From JBGAPI01 sp044221335 (GTDB lineage Bacteria; Pseudomonadota; Gammaproteobacteria; Xanthomonadales; Ahniellaceae): 58,027 bases of DNA. The position numbers were made by a program, and so were the translations under genes. How positions within the stretch are numbered: position 1 is the stretch's first letter; the number at the start of each line of letters is the position of its first letter. Shown here in pieces: positions 33,112 through 45,880 of the stretch. The notes under the pieces are model-generated. The model saw only the letters and a program-made list of their open reading frames with translations, searched no databases and had not been told where the DNA came from. The DNA is taken from assembly GCA_044221335.1 (NCBI GenBank), contig JBGAPI010000033.1, positions 1 to 58,027 on the forward strand. Reading direction: 5' to 3'.

Positions 33112-36094
33112 ACTTCTCCGCCCTGTCGATCGAGCGCCCGCTGCCGGCGCTGCTGCTGTTCTTCGTCCTGTGCGTGGCCGGCCTCTACGGCTTCCACCAG
33201 CTGCCGATCGCGCGCTTCCCCGACGTCAGCTTCCCGATGGTGATGGTCACCGTCACGCTGCCGGGGGCGTCGCCGAGCCAGCTCGAGACCGAGGTCACCC
33301 GCCGCGTCGAGGACTCGGTGGCGACCGTCAACGGCGTCAAGCGCATCGTCTCGACGGTCAACGAGGGCGTGTCGACGACCGGCGTCGAGTTCTACCTCGA
33401 GACCGACGTCGCCACCGCGCTCAACGACACCCGCGACGCCGTGACGCGGGTCCGCAAGGACATGCCGCAGGACATCCAGGAACCGATCATCGCGAAGATG
33501 AACGTCGGCGGCTCGCTGCTGACCTACGCGGTGGAGTCGAAGGCCTGGCGCACCGACGAGCTGTCGTGGTTCGTCGACCGCGAGGTGAGTCGCGCGCTCT
33601 ACGGCGTCTCCGGCGTCGCGCTGGTGACCCGCGAGGGCGGCATCGACCGCCAGGTCCGGGTGGACCTCGACCCGCAGAAGCTCGCGGCCTACGGCGTGAC
33701 CGCCGGCGAAGTCTCCCAGCAGCTCGCCCGCATCCAGCTGGAGAGCCCGAGTGGCCAGACCCGCATCGGCGGCGAGCAGCAGGTCGTGCGCACCGTCGGC
33801 ACGGTGGGCGATGTCGCCGCGCTGGCGGACTACTCGATCGCGCTGGCCGACGGCCGCGCGGTGCGGCTGTCGGCACTCGCGAAGGTCAGCGACGGCGCGG
33901 CCGATCCCACCCAGACCGCGCTGCTCGACGGCGCGCCGGTGGTCGGCTTCACGCTGTCGCGCACGCGCGGCAGCAGCGAGGTCGAGGTCGCGAAGAAGGT
34001 GGAAGCGGTGCTCGCGGACCTGGAACGCGCCAATCCCGGCGTGCACTTCCGCCTCGCCAACTCGATGGTGCAGGAGTCGGTGCGCTCGTTCGACTCGTCG
34101 ATGACGATGCTGTGGGAAGGCTCGCTGCTGGCCGTGTTCGTGGTCTGGCTGTTCCTGCGCGACTGGCGCGCGACCTGGATCTCCGCGGTGGCGCTGCCGC
34201 TGTCGATCGTGCCGACCTTCGCGGTGATGTACTGGCTCGACTACAGCCTCAACATGATCACGCTGCTGGCGCTGTCGGTGGTGGTCGGCATCCTGGTGGA
34301 CGACGCCATCGTCGAGGTCGAGAACATCGTCCGCCACCTGCGCATGGGCAAGTCGGCGAAGCAGGCGGCGCGCGAGGCCGCCGACGAGATCGGCGTCGCG
34401 GTGATCGCGACCTCGCTGACGCTGGCGGCCGTGTTCGTGCCGGTCGCGTTCATGCCCGGCATTCCCGGCAAGTTCTTCCGCCAGTTCGGCTGGACGGCGG
34501 CGACGGCGGTGCTGTTCTCGCTGATGGTCGCGCGGCTGCTGACGCCGATGATGAGCGCGTACCTGATGAAGCTGCATCCGGAGCCGACCGGCGAGAGCGC
34601 GCTGATGCGCCGCTATCTCGGCTGGGTCGACGCCGCGCTGCGCCACCGCACCCGCACGCTGTGGATCGCGTTCGCGGTGTTCGTCGCCTCGCTGGCGATC
34701 GTGCCGTTCATCCCGGCGACCTTCATCCCGAGCTCCGACCTCGGCCGCAGCAACCTCAGCATCGAGCTGCCGCCGGGCACGCCGCTGGAGGACACCGTGG
34801 CCGCGGCCGAGCGCGCGCGCGCGCTGCTGAAGCCGATCCAGGAACTGAAGCAGGTCTACACCACCGTCGGCAGCGCGCTCGACATCGGCGATCCCGGCAA
34901 GACCGGCGTCGGCGAGGTGCGCAAGGCCACGCTGATCCTGGACTGGGGCCCGGCGGGCGAGCGTCGCCGCGACCAGAAGGAACTCGAGCGCGACGCGCGG
35001 GCGCGGCTCGCCGACCTGCCCGGAGCGCGGGTCAGCTACATCTCGAGCGAGCCTGGCGAGCTGATGCAGCTGGTGCTGGCCGGCGACGACTCCCAGCGGC
35101 TGCTGGAGGCCGCACAGGCGCTGGATCGCGACCTGCGCACGCTGAAGGGACTCGGCAGCATCACCTCGACCGCGGCGCTGCTCCGGCCCGAGCGGGTGAT
35201 CGTGCCGAATCCGGCGCGGGCGGCCGAGCTCGGTGTGTCGACCCAGGACATCGCCGACGCGGCGCGCATCGCCACCAGCGGCGACTACACCCAGCGTCTC
35301 GCCAAGCTCAACCTGCCGGAGCGGCAGGTGCCGATCCGGGTCGGCTTCGACCGCGCGACGCTCGCGAGCCCGAACCTGATCGGCGAACTGCGCGTCCGCG
35401 GCCGCAACGGACCGGTGCCGCTCGACGCAGTGGCCACGATCGTCGACGACAGCGGACCGAGCCAGATCGCGCGCTATCAGCGCCAGCGCAACATCAGCTT
35501 CAGCGCGGAGCTGAACGGCCGTCCGCTGGGCGAGGTGATGAAGGAGGTCGAGGCCCTGCCGAGCATGGCCCACCTGCCAAGCGGCGTGATGTTCCTCAAC
35601 ACCGGCGATGCCGAGGTGTTCGTCGAGCTGTTCGTCGGGTTCCTGCTGGCGATGGCGGCCGGCATCGCCTGCATCTACATGGTCCTGCTGCTGCTGTTCA
35701 ACAACGCGCTGCAGCCGCTCACCATCCTCACCGCGGTGCCATCGGCATCGCGGTGAAGAATTCGATCCTGCTGGTCGACTATGCGGTGATGGCCGAGGAC
35801 GAGCAGGGCATGAGCCAGCACGACGCCCTGATCGACGCCTGCCGCAAGCGCGCGCGTCCGGTGGTGATGACGACGCTGGCCATGGGCGCCGGCATGCTGC
35901 CGATCATCGCCGGCTTCTCCGCCGACGCCAGCTTCCGCACGCCGATGGCGATCGCGGTGATCGGTGGGCTCATCACCTCGACCTTGCTGAGCCTGATCGT
36001 GATCCCGGCGGCCTACACGGTGCTGGACGACTTCGGCCAGTGGGTGAAGCGCTGGCGGCGGCGTCCGTCGGCGCTGGTGACCCGCAACGGCTGA
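33108..36094 (+). pseudogene. RND (HAE1/AcrB-type) efflux permease broken by an internal deletion
   Basis: The frame from ATG 33108 (MNFSALSIERPLPALLLFFV) runs to a premature TGA at 35754-35756 and gives 882 residues. It includes TM1, the porter domain, TM2-6 with ILVDDAIVEVENIVRHLRMG, TM7 and the second porter half, ending in LLFNNALQPLTILTAVP. The remaining C-terminus continues in another frame from about 35741: IGIAVKNSILLVDYAVMAED to the stop at 36094. By comparison with the family, about 28 residues plus one base (roughly 85 nt) covering TM11 are missing at 35740/35741. The pump should be non-functional unless this is an assembly or sequencing error. Confidence 0.88.
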
Positions 36095-36396
36095 TACGGC
36101 TTCGTCGCGAGGCGTTCGCTGCGATCGGCCTCGTTCGGCCCGCGTTCGTGAACCGACCCGTATACCGCATGGGGTCGCCACGAAGGCCCGCAGTGCCGTG
36201 CCGGCATCGCGTCCCAGGCGACACGCGCGCTGATCGGCCCGGGAAGCCCGCGCTGACGGCCATCGCTGCCGCGCAGGCTCCCGGGATCCGGCGATCCCTC
36301 GCTCCTCCGCCAACGCGCCGGGGCGACCGCTGTCGCCGCCGACGTGGCCCCGCCGCGACGTTTCCTGCGTAGGTGTCGGCAAGGGAGGACCTTGCC
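36095..36396. other. Gap without a recognised feature
   Basis: These 302 bases follow the RND remnant. They hold GC-rich sequence without a convincing frame, plus AAGGGAGGACC, the ribosome site for the 36397 gene, at the right end. The promoter of that gene is presumably here, but I see no clear -35/-10 pair. Confidence 0.4.
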
Positions 36397-39300
36397 ATGA
36401 CCGAGTACCGCGCTTCGAATCCATTCCGCCACCTGTGTGCCTGCGCCTGGACGCTGCTGCTGGCGGCCTTCGGTGGCCTTGCCGCCGAGACCGTCCAGGC
36501 CGCCTCGATGACGGTCAATCCGGCGCAGGCGGCGCCGGGCACCAGCGTCCGGATCACGGCCGAGGGCCTGGCAGCGTCGACCAGCTACAGCCTCGAATTC
36601 GCCGGCAGTGGCATCACGCCGCTCGCCACCGTGACCAGCGACGCACGCGGCCGGCTGGCGGTCGGGCAGGCCCTGCCGGCGCTCCCGGTCGGCACCGGCA
36701 AGCTGCGCCTGCGCTTCGGTACTCTGGGTCCGGTCACCGTCGCCTACACCTCGCTGAAGGTGCTGGGCTCGCTCGGCTTCACGCCCGGGCGCGCCACGGT
36801 CTACGCCGGCCAGTCCTTGCCGTTCAGTGTCGCCGGCCTCGAGGCCGGTAGCTTGCGGATCGACTACGACGGCCAGACCGTCGTCGGCCCGGTGACGGTC
36901 GCCGCGGGCAGCTTCAGCGGTCGCTTCGTGGTGCCGCGCGATCATCCGCGCGGGCTGCCGCGCAACGTGGCGCTGCACCTCGAGAATCGCATCGGCGGGC
37001 GGCCGGTCAACGCGCTGGATCTCGGGCTGCCGGTGCGGCCCGCCGCGGCGGCGCCGTTCGCGCTGCGGGTCACCACGCCGCCGCCGAACGAGGCGCGCCC
37101 GGGCGCGCGGTTCACGGCGGCCGGTCAGGTCGATCTGGCCGAGAACGAGGCGCCGCCGGACGATGTCTCATTGTGGTTCTTCGGCGACGATGGACACACC
37201 TATCCGCTCGGCAGCGCGGACCTGCAGGTCTCCGGGAACACGCTCGGATTCAGCACGACGGCGGGCGCCGGTGGCCTCGCGACCATGACCGCGGGTCCGC
37301 TCGGCGCCGGCTCGACGCAGTTCATCGGACGCGGCAGCAATTCCTTTGGCGCGGCGGCGGACACCCACGCCAACCCGAACAACCCGCGCCTGACGCCGCT
37401 TGGCGACGGGCGTTGGCGCCTGACCGTCCGGGTCGCGCGGACCGACGGCAGCGGCATCCCGGGTGCCCTCGTCTACTTCGACACGCCGACGCTGGAGGAA
37501 AGCGAGCCGGGCGCATCCGCCGCCGACGCCACCGCCGCCGGCTTGGGGCACTCGCTGCATGCCGTCACCGCCACGCTCACGACCGCGACCCAGAACCTGA
37601 GCGTCATCCAGCGCGACAGCGCCGGCTGCCCGCTGTCGCTGGAGCGCGTGCTGACCAACGCGGGCGGCTATGCCGCGTTCGAGTTCACCGACGAAGCGTT
37701 GCTGGTCGGCCAGGTCCAGGGATTCTTCGACGACCATGGCGACTTCCACAACACCGTGCGCTTCCGGCTCGGCATCGACGCCTCCGCACAGGGCTACGGC
37801 TACACGACGCCGGACGGCACCGATTTCAAGCCGCATCTCTACGACCTCAGCTTCGACCTCGCCAGCGAGTCGACCACGATCGTCGACTCCTACCAGTCGT
37901 CGATCGTGACGACGGGCGGGCGCGACACCCTGCTGTCGCTGGCGCTGCCGCCGATCGCGACGCGCATCGCCATCCTCGGGATCACGATGACGCCCTGGGC
38001 GCAGGGCCACTACATGAAGAACGTCAACGGCAGCTTCGTCGATGCCATCGCCTTCGGTCCGGTGTTCAACCGCGGCGCCGTGAATCCGGCCTGGATCCAC
38101 GAGGGCGGCGTGCCCGGAGATCCCGGCTATCCGACCTCGGTGCAGGTGCAGATGGACGGGGCGGTGAGTGCCGGCGTGCAGGGCGGAACGCTCTATCTCG
38201 ACCTCGATCGCAATGGCACCCCGGAGCCGGTCGGCAGCTTCGCGCGCGGCACTGACGGGGCGAACTGCAGTGGTGTCGAGGGACTGGACCAGCCGGCGTA
38301 CTGGCGCGCGACCCTGCCGAGCCTGCGCAGCCAGGCGCCCGGCACGATCAATGGCTATGTGCAGTTCAGTGGCGCCGGCGGCGTCGGTGGCCGCGCCTAC
38401 TTCAAGGTGGTGATCGCGGCGCTGCCGGACTGGTACGCCGGCGGCGACTTCAGCAGTCAGAGCGTCAACTTCGGGCAGGGCTGGCAGTTCGCCTCGATCC
38501 AGGCGATCGAGAACACGCCCGACAGCTCGGTGGAACTCGCCGACGACCCCGGCTACCAGATCGGAACGCTGCGCAACTCCACCCAGAACTCGCGTCCGAT
38601 CGACCTGTTCGTGCAGACCAACGGCTATTCCGACGTGTCCGCGCCCCTGGTCGGAGCCCATCGCGAGGCCGGTCATCTCGGCGACGGCACGATGCTGTCG
38701 GCGTCGCCGGGTGAGAGCTTCAGCCGGCACTACACGATGCTCGACCAGTCGTTTCCGCTCTTCTACTACGTCTGGGGAGCGCCGGTACTCCTGGGCGTCG
38801 AACTCGGCGCGGACTTCAACGTGAAGGCGAAGATGGACATCGAGGGCAGCTACATCCTGAAGCCCTCGACCCAGCAGCCGGTGCTCAGCGTGACGACGAC
38901 CCCGACGCTGGGACTCGGCCTCGAGTTCTACATCGACCTCGACGTGCTGTTCGATCTCGTCGACGGCGAGGTCGCGCTCGACGCCGATTTCACGCTGGCG
39001 ATGCCGGTCAAGGTGACGGCGGGCCAGAACCAGACCCCCGATCCATGCTTCGGCACCAAGCTCACCTTTTCCTGGGACTTCGAATTCTTCTGCCTGCCCT
39101 TCGATGTGGTCTGCGACGCGATCAACGACATCGAGGACAGCGAGACCCTGCTCAACCGCCGCACCGGCAACGGCTGCAGTGCTCGCCCCGAACCGGTGGC
39201 GGCGTCCGCGGCCCAGCCGCGCCTGCGGCCGCAGACCGCGCTCGCCTTCGACGGCCACGGCAACGGCTGGTTCGCCTTCAGCGCCGACACCAGCGGCGGC

Positions 39301-41175
39301 CAGCAACCGCGCAGCCTGGTGCTGCGTCCGGCCAACGGCGGCATGTTCGAGCGCAGCGGCGAGGACGTGGTGCTGTCCGACGCGCCCGGCATCCGCAACG
39401 TCGAGCTCGCCTACTACGACCAGAATCGCGCGGTCGCGGTCTGGGTCGAGAGCGCCGACAGCTACGCTATCCTGAAGAACCGCAGCCCGCGCGAACGGGT
39501 CGCGCGCCAGCACCTGATGTACGCGACCTGGGATGGCAGCGCCTGGAGCGCGAAGGCGTCGCTGACGCCGGCGAGCACCGGCGAGGGCGGCCTCACGCTG
39601 GCGAGCTGCATGGCGGGCGAGGGTGGCTGTCCGGCCGAGGGTGAGCTGCTGGCGGCGTGGACCCGCGCGTCCAGCAACGACTTTGTCGCGCAGCGCAGCC
39701 AGGTATTCCGCGCGCGCTTCATCCCGGGACGCGGCTGGACCACGTCGCAATCGGTCGACCCGACAGCGCTGCTCGACAGCGCGCCGAGTGCGACCTATCT
39801 CGGCGGCGTGCCGGTGGTCGCCTTCGTCCGCAACGCCGGCGGCGTGTTCGGCGCCACCGCCGAGCGCCAGTTCGCCTATCGGATCTTGAGCGGCGCCAAC
39901 ACCGTGCAACTGCCCACGACCCTGCCGCGTGGCATCGCCTGGCCGTCCATCCGTGGCCTGCAGAACGGCGAGCTGGCGCTGGCCTTTACCCGCGCCACTC
40001 CCGGGCGGGCCTTCGTCGGAAATACCCAGCGCCTGGAGCTGGCACGCGGCAGCGGCTGCGGCGCCGGCGCCTGCAGCTTCACGCGGCGCGAGGTGGTCGA
40101 CGCCGCCGGCCGTCCGATCTACGCCGAGCGACCGCGTCTGCTGCTCGACGCCGCCGATCACCTGACGGTGGTCTATCGCGGCTGGGGCTCCGGCGCCGGC
40201 ACGGCCGGCAGCGACCGCGATCCGTCCGACCCGCCCGGCGTCGCCCTGCATACCGGAGACGTGATGCGGATCGGCGCCGACTGGAACAGCAGCGTCGTCG
40301 TGCCGGTCGCGCTGTCGGCCGATGGGGCGGAGCACCTCGCCCCGGTGGCAGCCTACGACGCCGACATGGAACAGGTCGTCGTTGCTAGTTCGTTCAACGC
40401 GCCACTGTCCGCGCGCGTCGCCGCACAACTGGGCGAGACCAAGAACGTGCGCGCGCCCGCCGCGCTCCGGATCGGCAACGACGTGAGCCTGCAGACGATG
40501 GCGCATGGCGTCGACTTCGGGATCGATGCGATCCGCAGCAGCGCCAGCACCCTCGCCGCTGGACAGGTCGTGCAGGTGCAGGTCGACTTCAGCAACCGCG
40601 GCATTCCCTACACGGCGGTCGCGCCGCACTGGACGCTGCAGTTCCACTGGGACGGACCGGCCGCCACCGGCCAGCCCGCGGCCGCGGCGCGCTTCCTGCC
40701 CTCGCTCGGCAGCGGCGAACACGCGACGACCACGGTCTCGCTGACCGTACCCGCGGGCTTCGCGGCCGACCAGACCCATCGCCTTTACGTGAACCTGGTG
40801 CGCGGCGCGTCGGTGGTGGACGACATCGCCGGCGACGACGACGAGCGCTTCGTCGAGATCGGCGGCCTGCCGGCACCCCAGGGTGTGCAGGCGCGTGCGA
40901 TGCCGGGCGGGGAGTTCGTGGTAGTGAACTGGGCGGGGAGCGCCGATGCGCGCGTCCACGGCTATCGCGTCTGGTGCCAGGACGAGGACGGCCGCTGGAA
41001 GCATCTCGGCAGCAGTTTCAGCGCGGGCTTCATCGATCTCGCCGCGCCGCGCGGAACGGTTCGGCGCTATGCGGTCAGCAGCTACTCCGTGAATGCCGTC
41101 GAGTCGCCGCGCAGCGACGCGGCCGCCGCCCTGCTCCCGCGCGCGACCACGGTGTTCGCCGACGGCTTCGAGTAG
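36397..41175 (+). CDS. Giant secreted multidomain protein ending in FADGFE
   Basis: The 1592-residue protein starts at ATG 36397 (MTEYRASNPFRHLCACAWTL) after an AAGGGAGG ribosome site, with a long signal peptide ending QA-AS. Early beta domains (about 25-230) contain MTVNPAQAAPGTSVRITAEG-type Ig-like sequence. The middle region (about 240-900) has Cys pairs and Gly-rich segments. Residues about 940-1330 look like a propeller-type repeat region (ALAFDGHGNGWFAFSADTSG, HLMYATWDGSAWSAKASLTP, GELALAFTRATPGRAFVGNT). A CARDB-like domain (about 1374-1490) and a fibronectin III-like domain (about 1491-1580) follow, and the last residues are TTVFADGFE. It is probably exported to the surface or medium. 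The molecular function is unknown. Confidence 0.8.
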   Translation: MTEYRASNPFRHLCACAWTLLLAAFGGLAAETVQAASMTVNPAQAAPGTSVRITAEGLAASTSYSLEFAGSGITPLATVTSDARGRLAVGQALPALPVGTGKLRLRFGTLGPVTVAYTSLKVLGSLGFTPGRATVYAGQSLPFSVAGLEAGSLRIDYDGQTVVGPVTVAAGSFSGRFVVPRDHPRGLPRNVALHLENRIGGRPVNALDLGLPVRPAAAAPFALRVTTPPPNEARPGARFTAAGQVDLAENEAPPDDVSLWFFGDDGHTYPLGSADLQVSGNTLGFSTTAGAGGLATMTAGPLGAGSTQFIGRGSNSFGAAADTHANPNNPRLTPLGDGRWRLTVRVARTDGSGIPGALVYFDTPTLEESEPGASAADATAAGLGHSLHAVTATLTTATQNLSVIQRDSAGCPLSLERVLTNAGGYAAFEFTDEALLVGQVQGFFDDHGDFHNTVRFRLGIDASAQGYGYTTPDGTDFKPHLYDLSFDLASESTTIVDSYQSSIVTTGGRDTLLSLALPPIATRIAILGITMTPWAQGHYMKNVNGSFVDAIAFGPVFNRGAVNPAWIHEGGVPGDPGYPTSVQVQMDGAVSAGVQGGTLYLDLDRNGTPEPVGSFARGTDGANCSGVEGLDQPAYWRATLPSLRSQAPGTINGYVQFSGAGGVGGRAYFKVVIAALPDWYAGGDFSSQSVNFGQGWQFASIQAIENTPDSSVELADDPGYQIGTLRNSTQNSRPIDLFVQTNGYSDVSAPLVGAHREAGHLGDGTMLSASPGESFSRHYTMLDQSFPLFYYVWGAPVLLGVELGADFNVKAKMDIEGSYILKPSTQQPVLSVTTTPTLGLGLEFYIDLDVLFDLVDGEVALDADFTLAMPVKVTAGQNQTPDPCFGTKLTFSWDFEFFCLPFDVVCDAINDIEDSETLLNRRTGNGCSARPEPVAASAAQPRLRPQTALAFDGHGNGWFAFSADTSGGQQPRSLVLRPANGGMFERSGEDVVLSDAPGIRNVELAYYDQNRAVAVWVESADSYAILKNRSPRERVARQHLMYATWDGSAWSAKASLTPASTGEGGLTLASCMAGEGGCPAEGELLAAWTRASSNDFVAQRSQVFRARFIPGRGWTTSQSVDPTALLDSAPSATYLGGVPVVAFVRNAGGVFGATAERQFAYRILSGANTVQLPTTLPRGIAWPSIRGLQNGELALAFTRATPGRAFVGNTQRLELARGSGCGAGACSFTRREVVDAAGRPIYAERPRLLLDAADHLTVVYRGWGSGAGTAGSDRDPSDPPGVALHTGDVMRIGADWNSSVVVPVALSADGAEHLAPVAAYDADMEQVVVASSFNAPLSARVAAQLGETKNVRAPAALRIGNDVSLQTMAHGVDFGIDAIRSSASTLAAGQVVQVQVDFSNRGIPYTAVAPHWTLQFHWDGPAATGQPAAAARFLPSLGSGEHATTTVSLTVPAGFAADQTHRLYVNLVRGASVVDDIAGDDDERFVEIGGLPAPQGVQARAMPGGEFVVVNWAGSADARVHGYRVWCQDEDGRWKHLGSSFSAGFIDLAAPRGTVRRYAVSSYSVNAVESPRSDAAAALLPRATTVFADGFE

Positions 41176-41310
41176 AGGCGCTGTTCCGGCAGTGGAGCGC
41201 GACGATGACGGGAGGGCGGCAATCCGGACGCGAGGCGGTCGTGCCGCGCCTCGTTGCGGGGGCGGGGAGGGTGTGGCAGTTTCGGGGGCCGCGACCATGG
41301 AGCGCGATCG

Positions 41311-41863
41311 ATGGCCGAGCTCACCGAGCTGATCTGTCGCGCCCGCGGCGGCGACAAGGCCGCCAGCGACCAGTTGTTCGAGGCGGTCTATGCCGACCTC
41401 CGGCGGCTCGCCGCGCCCCACGTGCGCGGCGCGGACGGTGCGACCTCGCTCGTGCACGAGGCCTATTTCCGGCTGGCGCGGCCGCAGGCGCTCGCGCTCG
41501 ACGATCGCCAGCACTTCTTCGCGGTGGCCGCGAGTGCGATGCGGCAGCTGAGCATCGATCACTCGCGTCGCCGAACCGCCGGAAAGCGCGGCGGGGGTGC
41601 CGCGGAGCTGACCCTGGAGCAGGTCGGCGACGAGGAACCGGCGTCGACGCGCGATGCCGAACTGCTGGCGCTGGACCAGGCGCTGACGCGGCTCGCCGCC
41701 GTCGATCCGGCGCTCGTCGAGCTGGTCGAACTGCGCTTCTTCGGCGGGCTCGAGCTGGCCGAGATCGCGGAACTGTCCGGACGCTCGGAGCGCACCCTGA
41801 AGCGCGATTGGCGCAAGGCACGGGCCTTCCTGCATCACCAGCTCGGCGACGACGGAGGCAGCG

Positions 41864-41880
<17 letters not shown>
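41311..41880 (+). CDS. Second ECF sigma factor paired with a Ser/Thr kinase
   Basis: The 189-residue protein starts at ATG 41311 (MAELTELICRARGGDKAASD). Region 2 reads LFEAVYADLRRLAAPHVRGA, then GATSLVHEAYFRLARP. Region 4 reads LVELRFFGGLELAEIAELSG, then RSERTLKRDWRKARAFL. The usual D-A-E-D before L-V is G43-A44-T45-S46, again lacking acidic residues and with Thr in the third position, exactly as in the 14765 factor. The kinase gene starts inside its 3' end (17-base overlap), so the two are co-translated. A phosphorylation-activated sigma factor is inferred. Confidence 0.88.
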
Positions 41881-44556
<2,676 letters not shown>

Positions 44557-44692
44557 GCGGCGCTCGCGTCCGGCGCGGCCGTCGCCATGCCGGTTGGCCG
44601 ACGCTCCGACCTCCCGCCAAGCGGAACGGCCCTGACGCGCAGCGACCGGCTCGCGCTCCGAAAGATCTTCGCGTGGCCAAGGCCCCCGTCCA

Positions 44693-45406
44693 TCATGAGC
44701 CCATCTGAAAGCTCAGGACAGCGACGCCGTCCGCCACCGTCAGCTCGCGAATGCCCTCCAGGAACACATGATGGCGGTTGCGGGTCCGCTGGATCATCTC
44801 GTTCGCGAGCCTGGCGACGTCGAGCCACGTCGGGCTGTCGACGACGGGGCTTTCATAGTCGTCGCCATCGCCGAAAAATCGATCGGCCTTCGCCGCGAAT
44901 CGGCACGCTCCGGGCCAGGCGACTTCGTCCAGATTGTCCGTCGGCAGGCCATGTTCGTCGGAGGAGTACGCGGAATACTTGACCAGACACTCGGATGCCA
45001 TTGCCTGCTCGACGCGGGCGCGGATCAGGTTCTCGTAGTCGTTCCAGGCATCCAGCGAAACGTCCCATTGTTCAAAGAATCCACCGTGAGAGGTGGCAAG
45101 GGCGGACAGTTCTGTTCGCATGGTCGCAACCGTGCTCTCGCGGACCAGCAGTCTCCTGGCGGCCGTGACGAGGTGGGCGTTCCAGCGACCCGTGCGCGTG
45201 ATTGTCCTGAACTTCTTCGAGCCCAGTGCGTTGGCGGCTCGCCGCGCGTCATCGGCGCTGAAGAAGATCAAGTCGAACTCGGCGATCTGACTCTCGCTGA
45301 GATCGATGCCCTCGGCCTTCAGTCGCGAAAGGCATTGCTGATCGGATTCGGGGCGAAAGCCGGGGAGTGCTCCCAGGATCCGGTAGATGAACGGCATGAA
45401 TTTCAT
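44693..45406 (-). CDS. RraB-like (ribonuclease E inhibitor B) domain protein, tentative
   Basis: The 237-residue protein starts at ATG 45406 (MKFMPFIYRILGALPGFRPE). The segment FDLIFFSADDARRAANALGS and then VATMRTELSALATSHGGFFE-QWDV resembles the RraB/YjgD fold, where an F-x-x-D/E turn precedes a strand and a gly-rich D/QGW end. A charged C-terminal part (ADRFFGDGDDYESPVVDSPT) follows. If correct, it could bind RNase E and modulate RNA turnover, but the similarity is weak and the N-terminus (about 60 residues) differs from RraB. It stands alone between two kinases, with opposite orientation. Confidence 0.45.
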   Translation of the reverse strand: MKFMPFIYRILGALPGFRPESDQQCLSRLKAEGIDLSESQIAEFDLIFFSADDARRAANALGSKKFRTITRTGRWNAHLVTAARRLLVRESTVATMRTELSALATSHGGFFEQWDVSLDAWNDYENLIRARVEQAMASECLVKYSAYSSDEHGLPTDNLDEVAWPGACRFAAKADRFFGDGDDYESPVVDSPTWLDVARLANEMIQRTRNRHHVFLEGIRELTVADGVAVLSFQMGS

Positions 45407-45600
45407 TGGGCGATACTCCAGCAATTCCCGGACTTCTGACCGGCGGGGGGCTGCGTTCGGGGTGCCCGGGCACAGCTGGGACATACCTGCTGCCCCAGGC
45501 GACGCCGCCGAGTAGTGGAAATCGGCAACAGAGACGAAGAAGTGACATCGGCCATGGAAGGAGCCCTCAACGACACCTGTTGTTCCCGCAAGCGGCGCCG

Positions 45601-45880
45601 GCCGCGGCCCCCGCGCCCAGGCGCGGATCGCTGACTGATCGAGGTCCCCATGAGCAAGGATTCGTCGCGCCTGCAGGACTTGTTCGCCAAGGCGCTGGAC
45701 CGGTCACCCGAGGAGCGGGGAAGCTTCCTCGATCAGGCCTGCCGCGGCCCCCGCGCCCAGGCGCGGATCGCTGACTGATCGAGGTCCCCATGAGCAAGGA
45801 TTCGTCGCGCCTGCAGGACTTGTTCGCCAAGGCGCTGGACCGGTCACCCGAGGAGCGGGGAAGCTTCCTCGATCAGGCCT
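45601..45880. repeat. 140-bp tandem duplication covering the start of the third kinase
   Basis: Bases 45601-45740 are repeated without visible differences at 45741-45880. Each copy carries GCGCGGATCGCTGACTGATC, the GAGGTCCCC leader, an ATG and 30 codons of the kinase. The outer boundaries diverge at 45600/45740 and after about 45882. Because 140 is not a multiple of 3, the two starts are out of phase. Confidence 0.9.
45650..45778 (+). CDS. 42-residue leader ORF created by the duplication
   Basis: The first copy of the duplication uses the same ATG context as the kinase and encodes MSKDSSRLQDLFAKALDRSP and further residues shared with the kinase N-terminus. It then reads into the second copy as RGPRAQARIAD and stops at 45776-45778. 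The stop is 11 bases before the kinase ATG at 45790. It could act as an upstream leader that couples or reduces translation of the kinase. It may also be an assembly artefact. Confidence 0.4.
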   Translation: MSKDSSRLQDLFAKALDRSPEERGSFLDQACRGPRAQARIAD

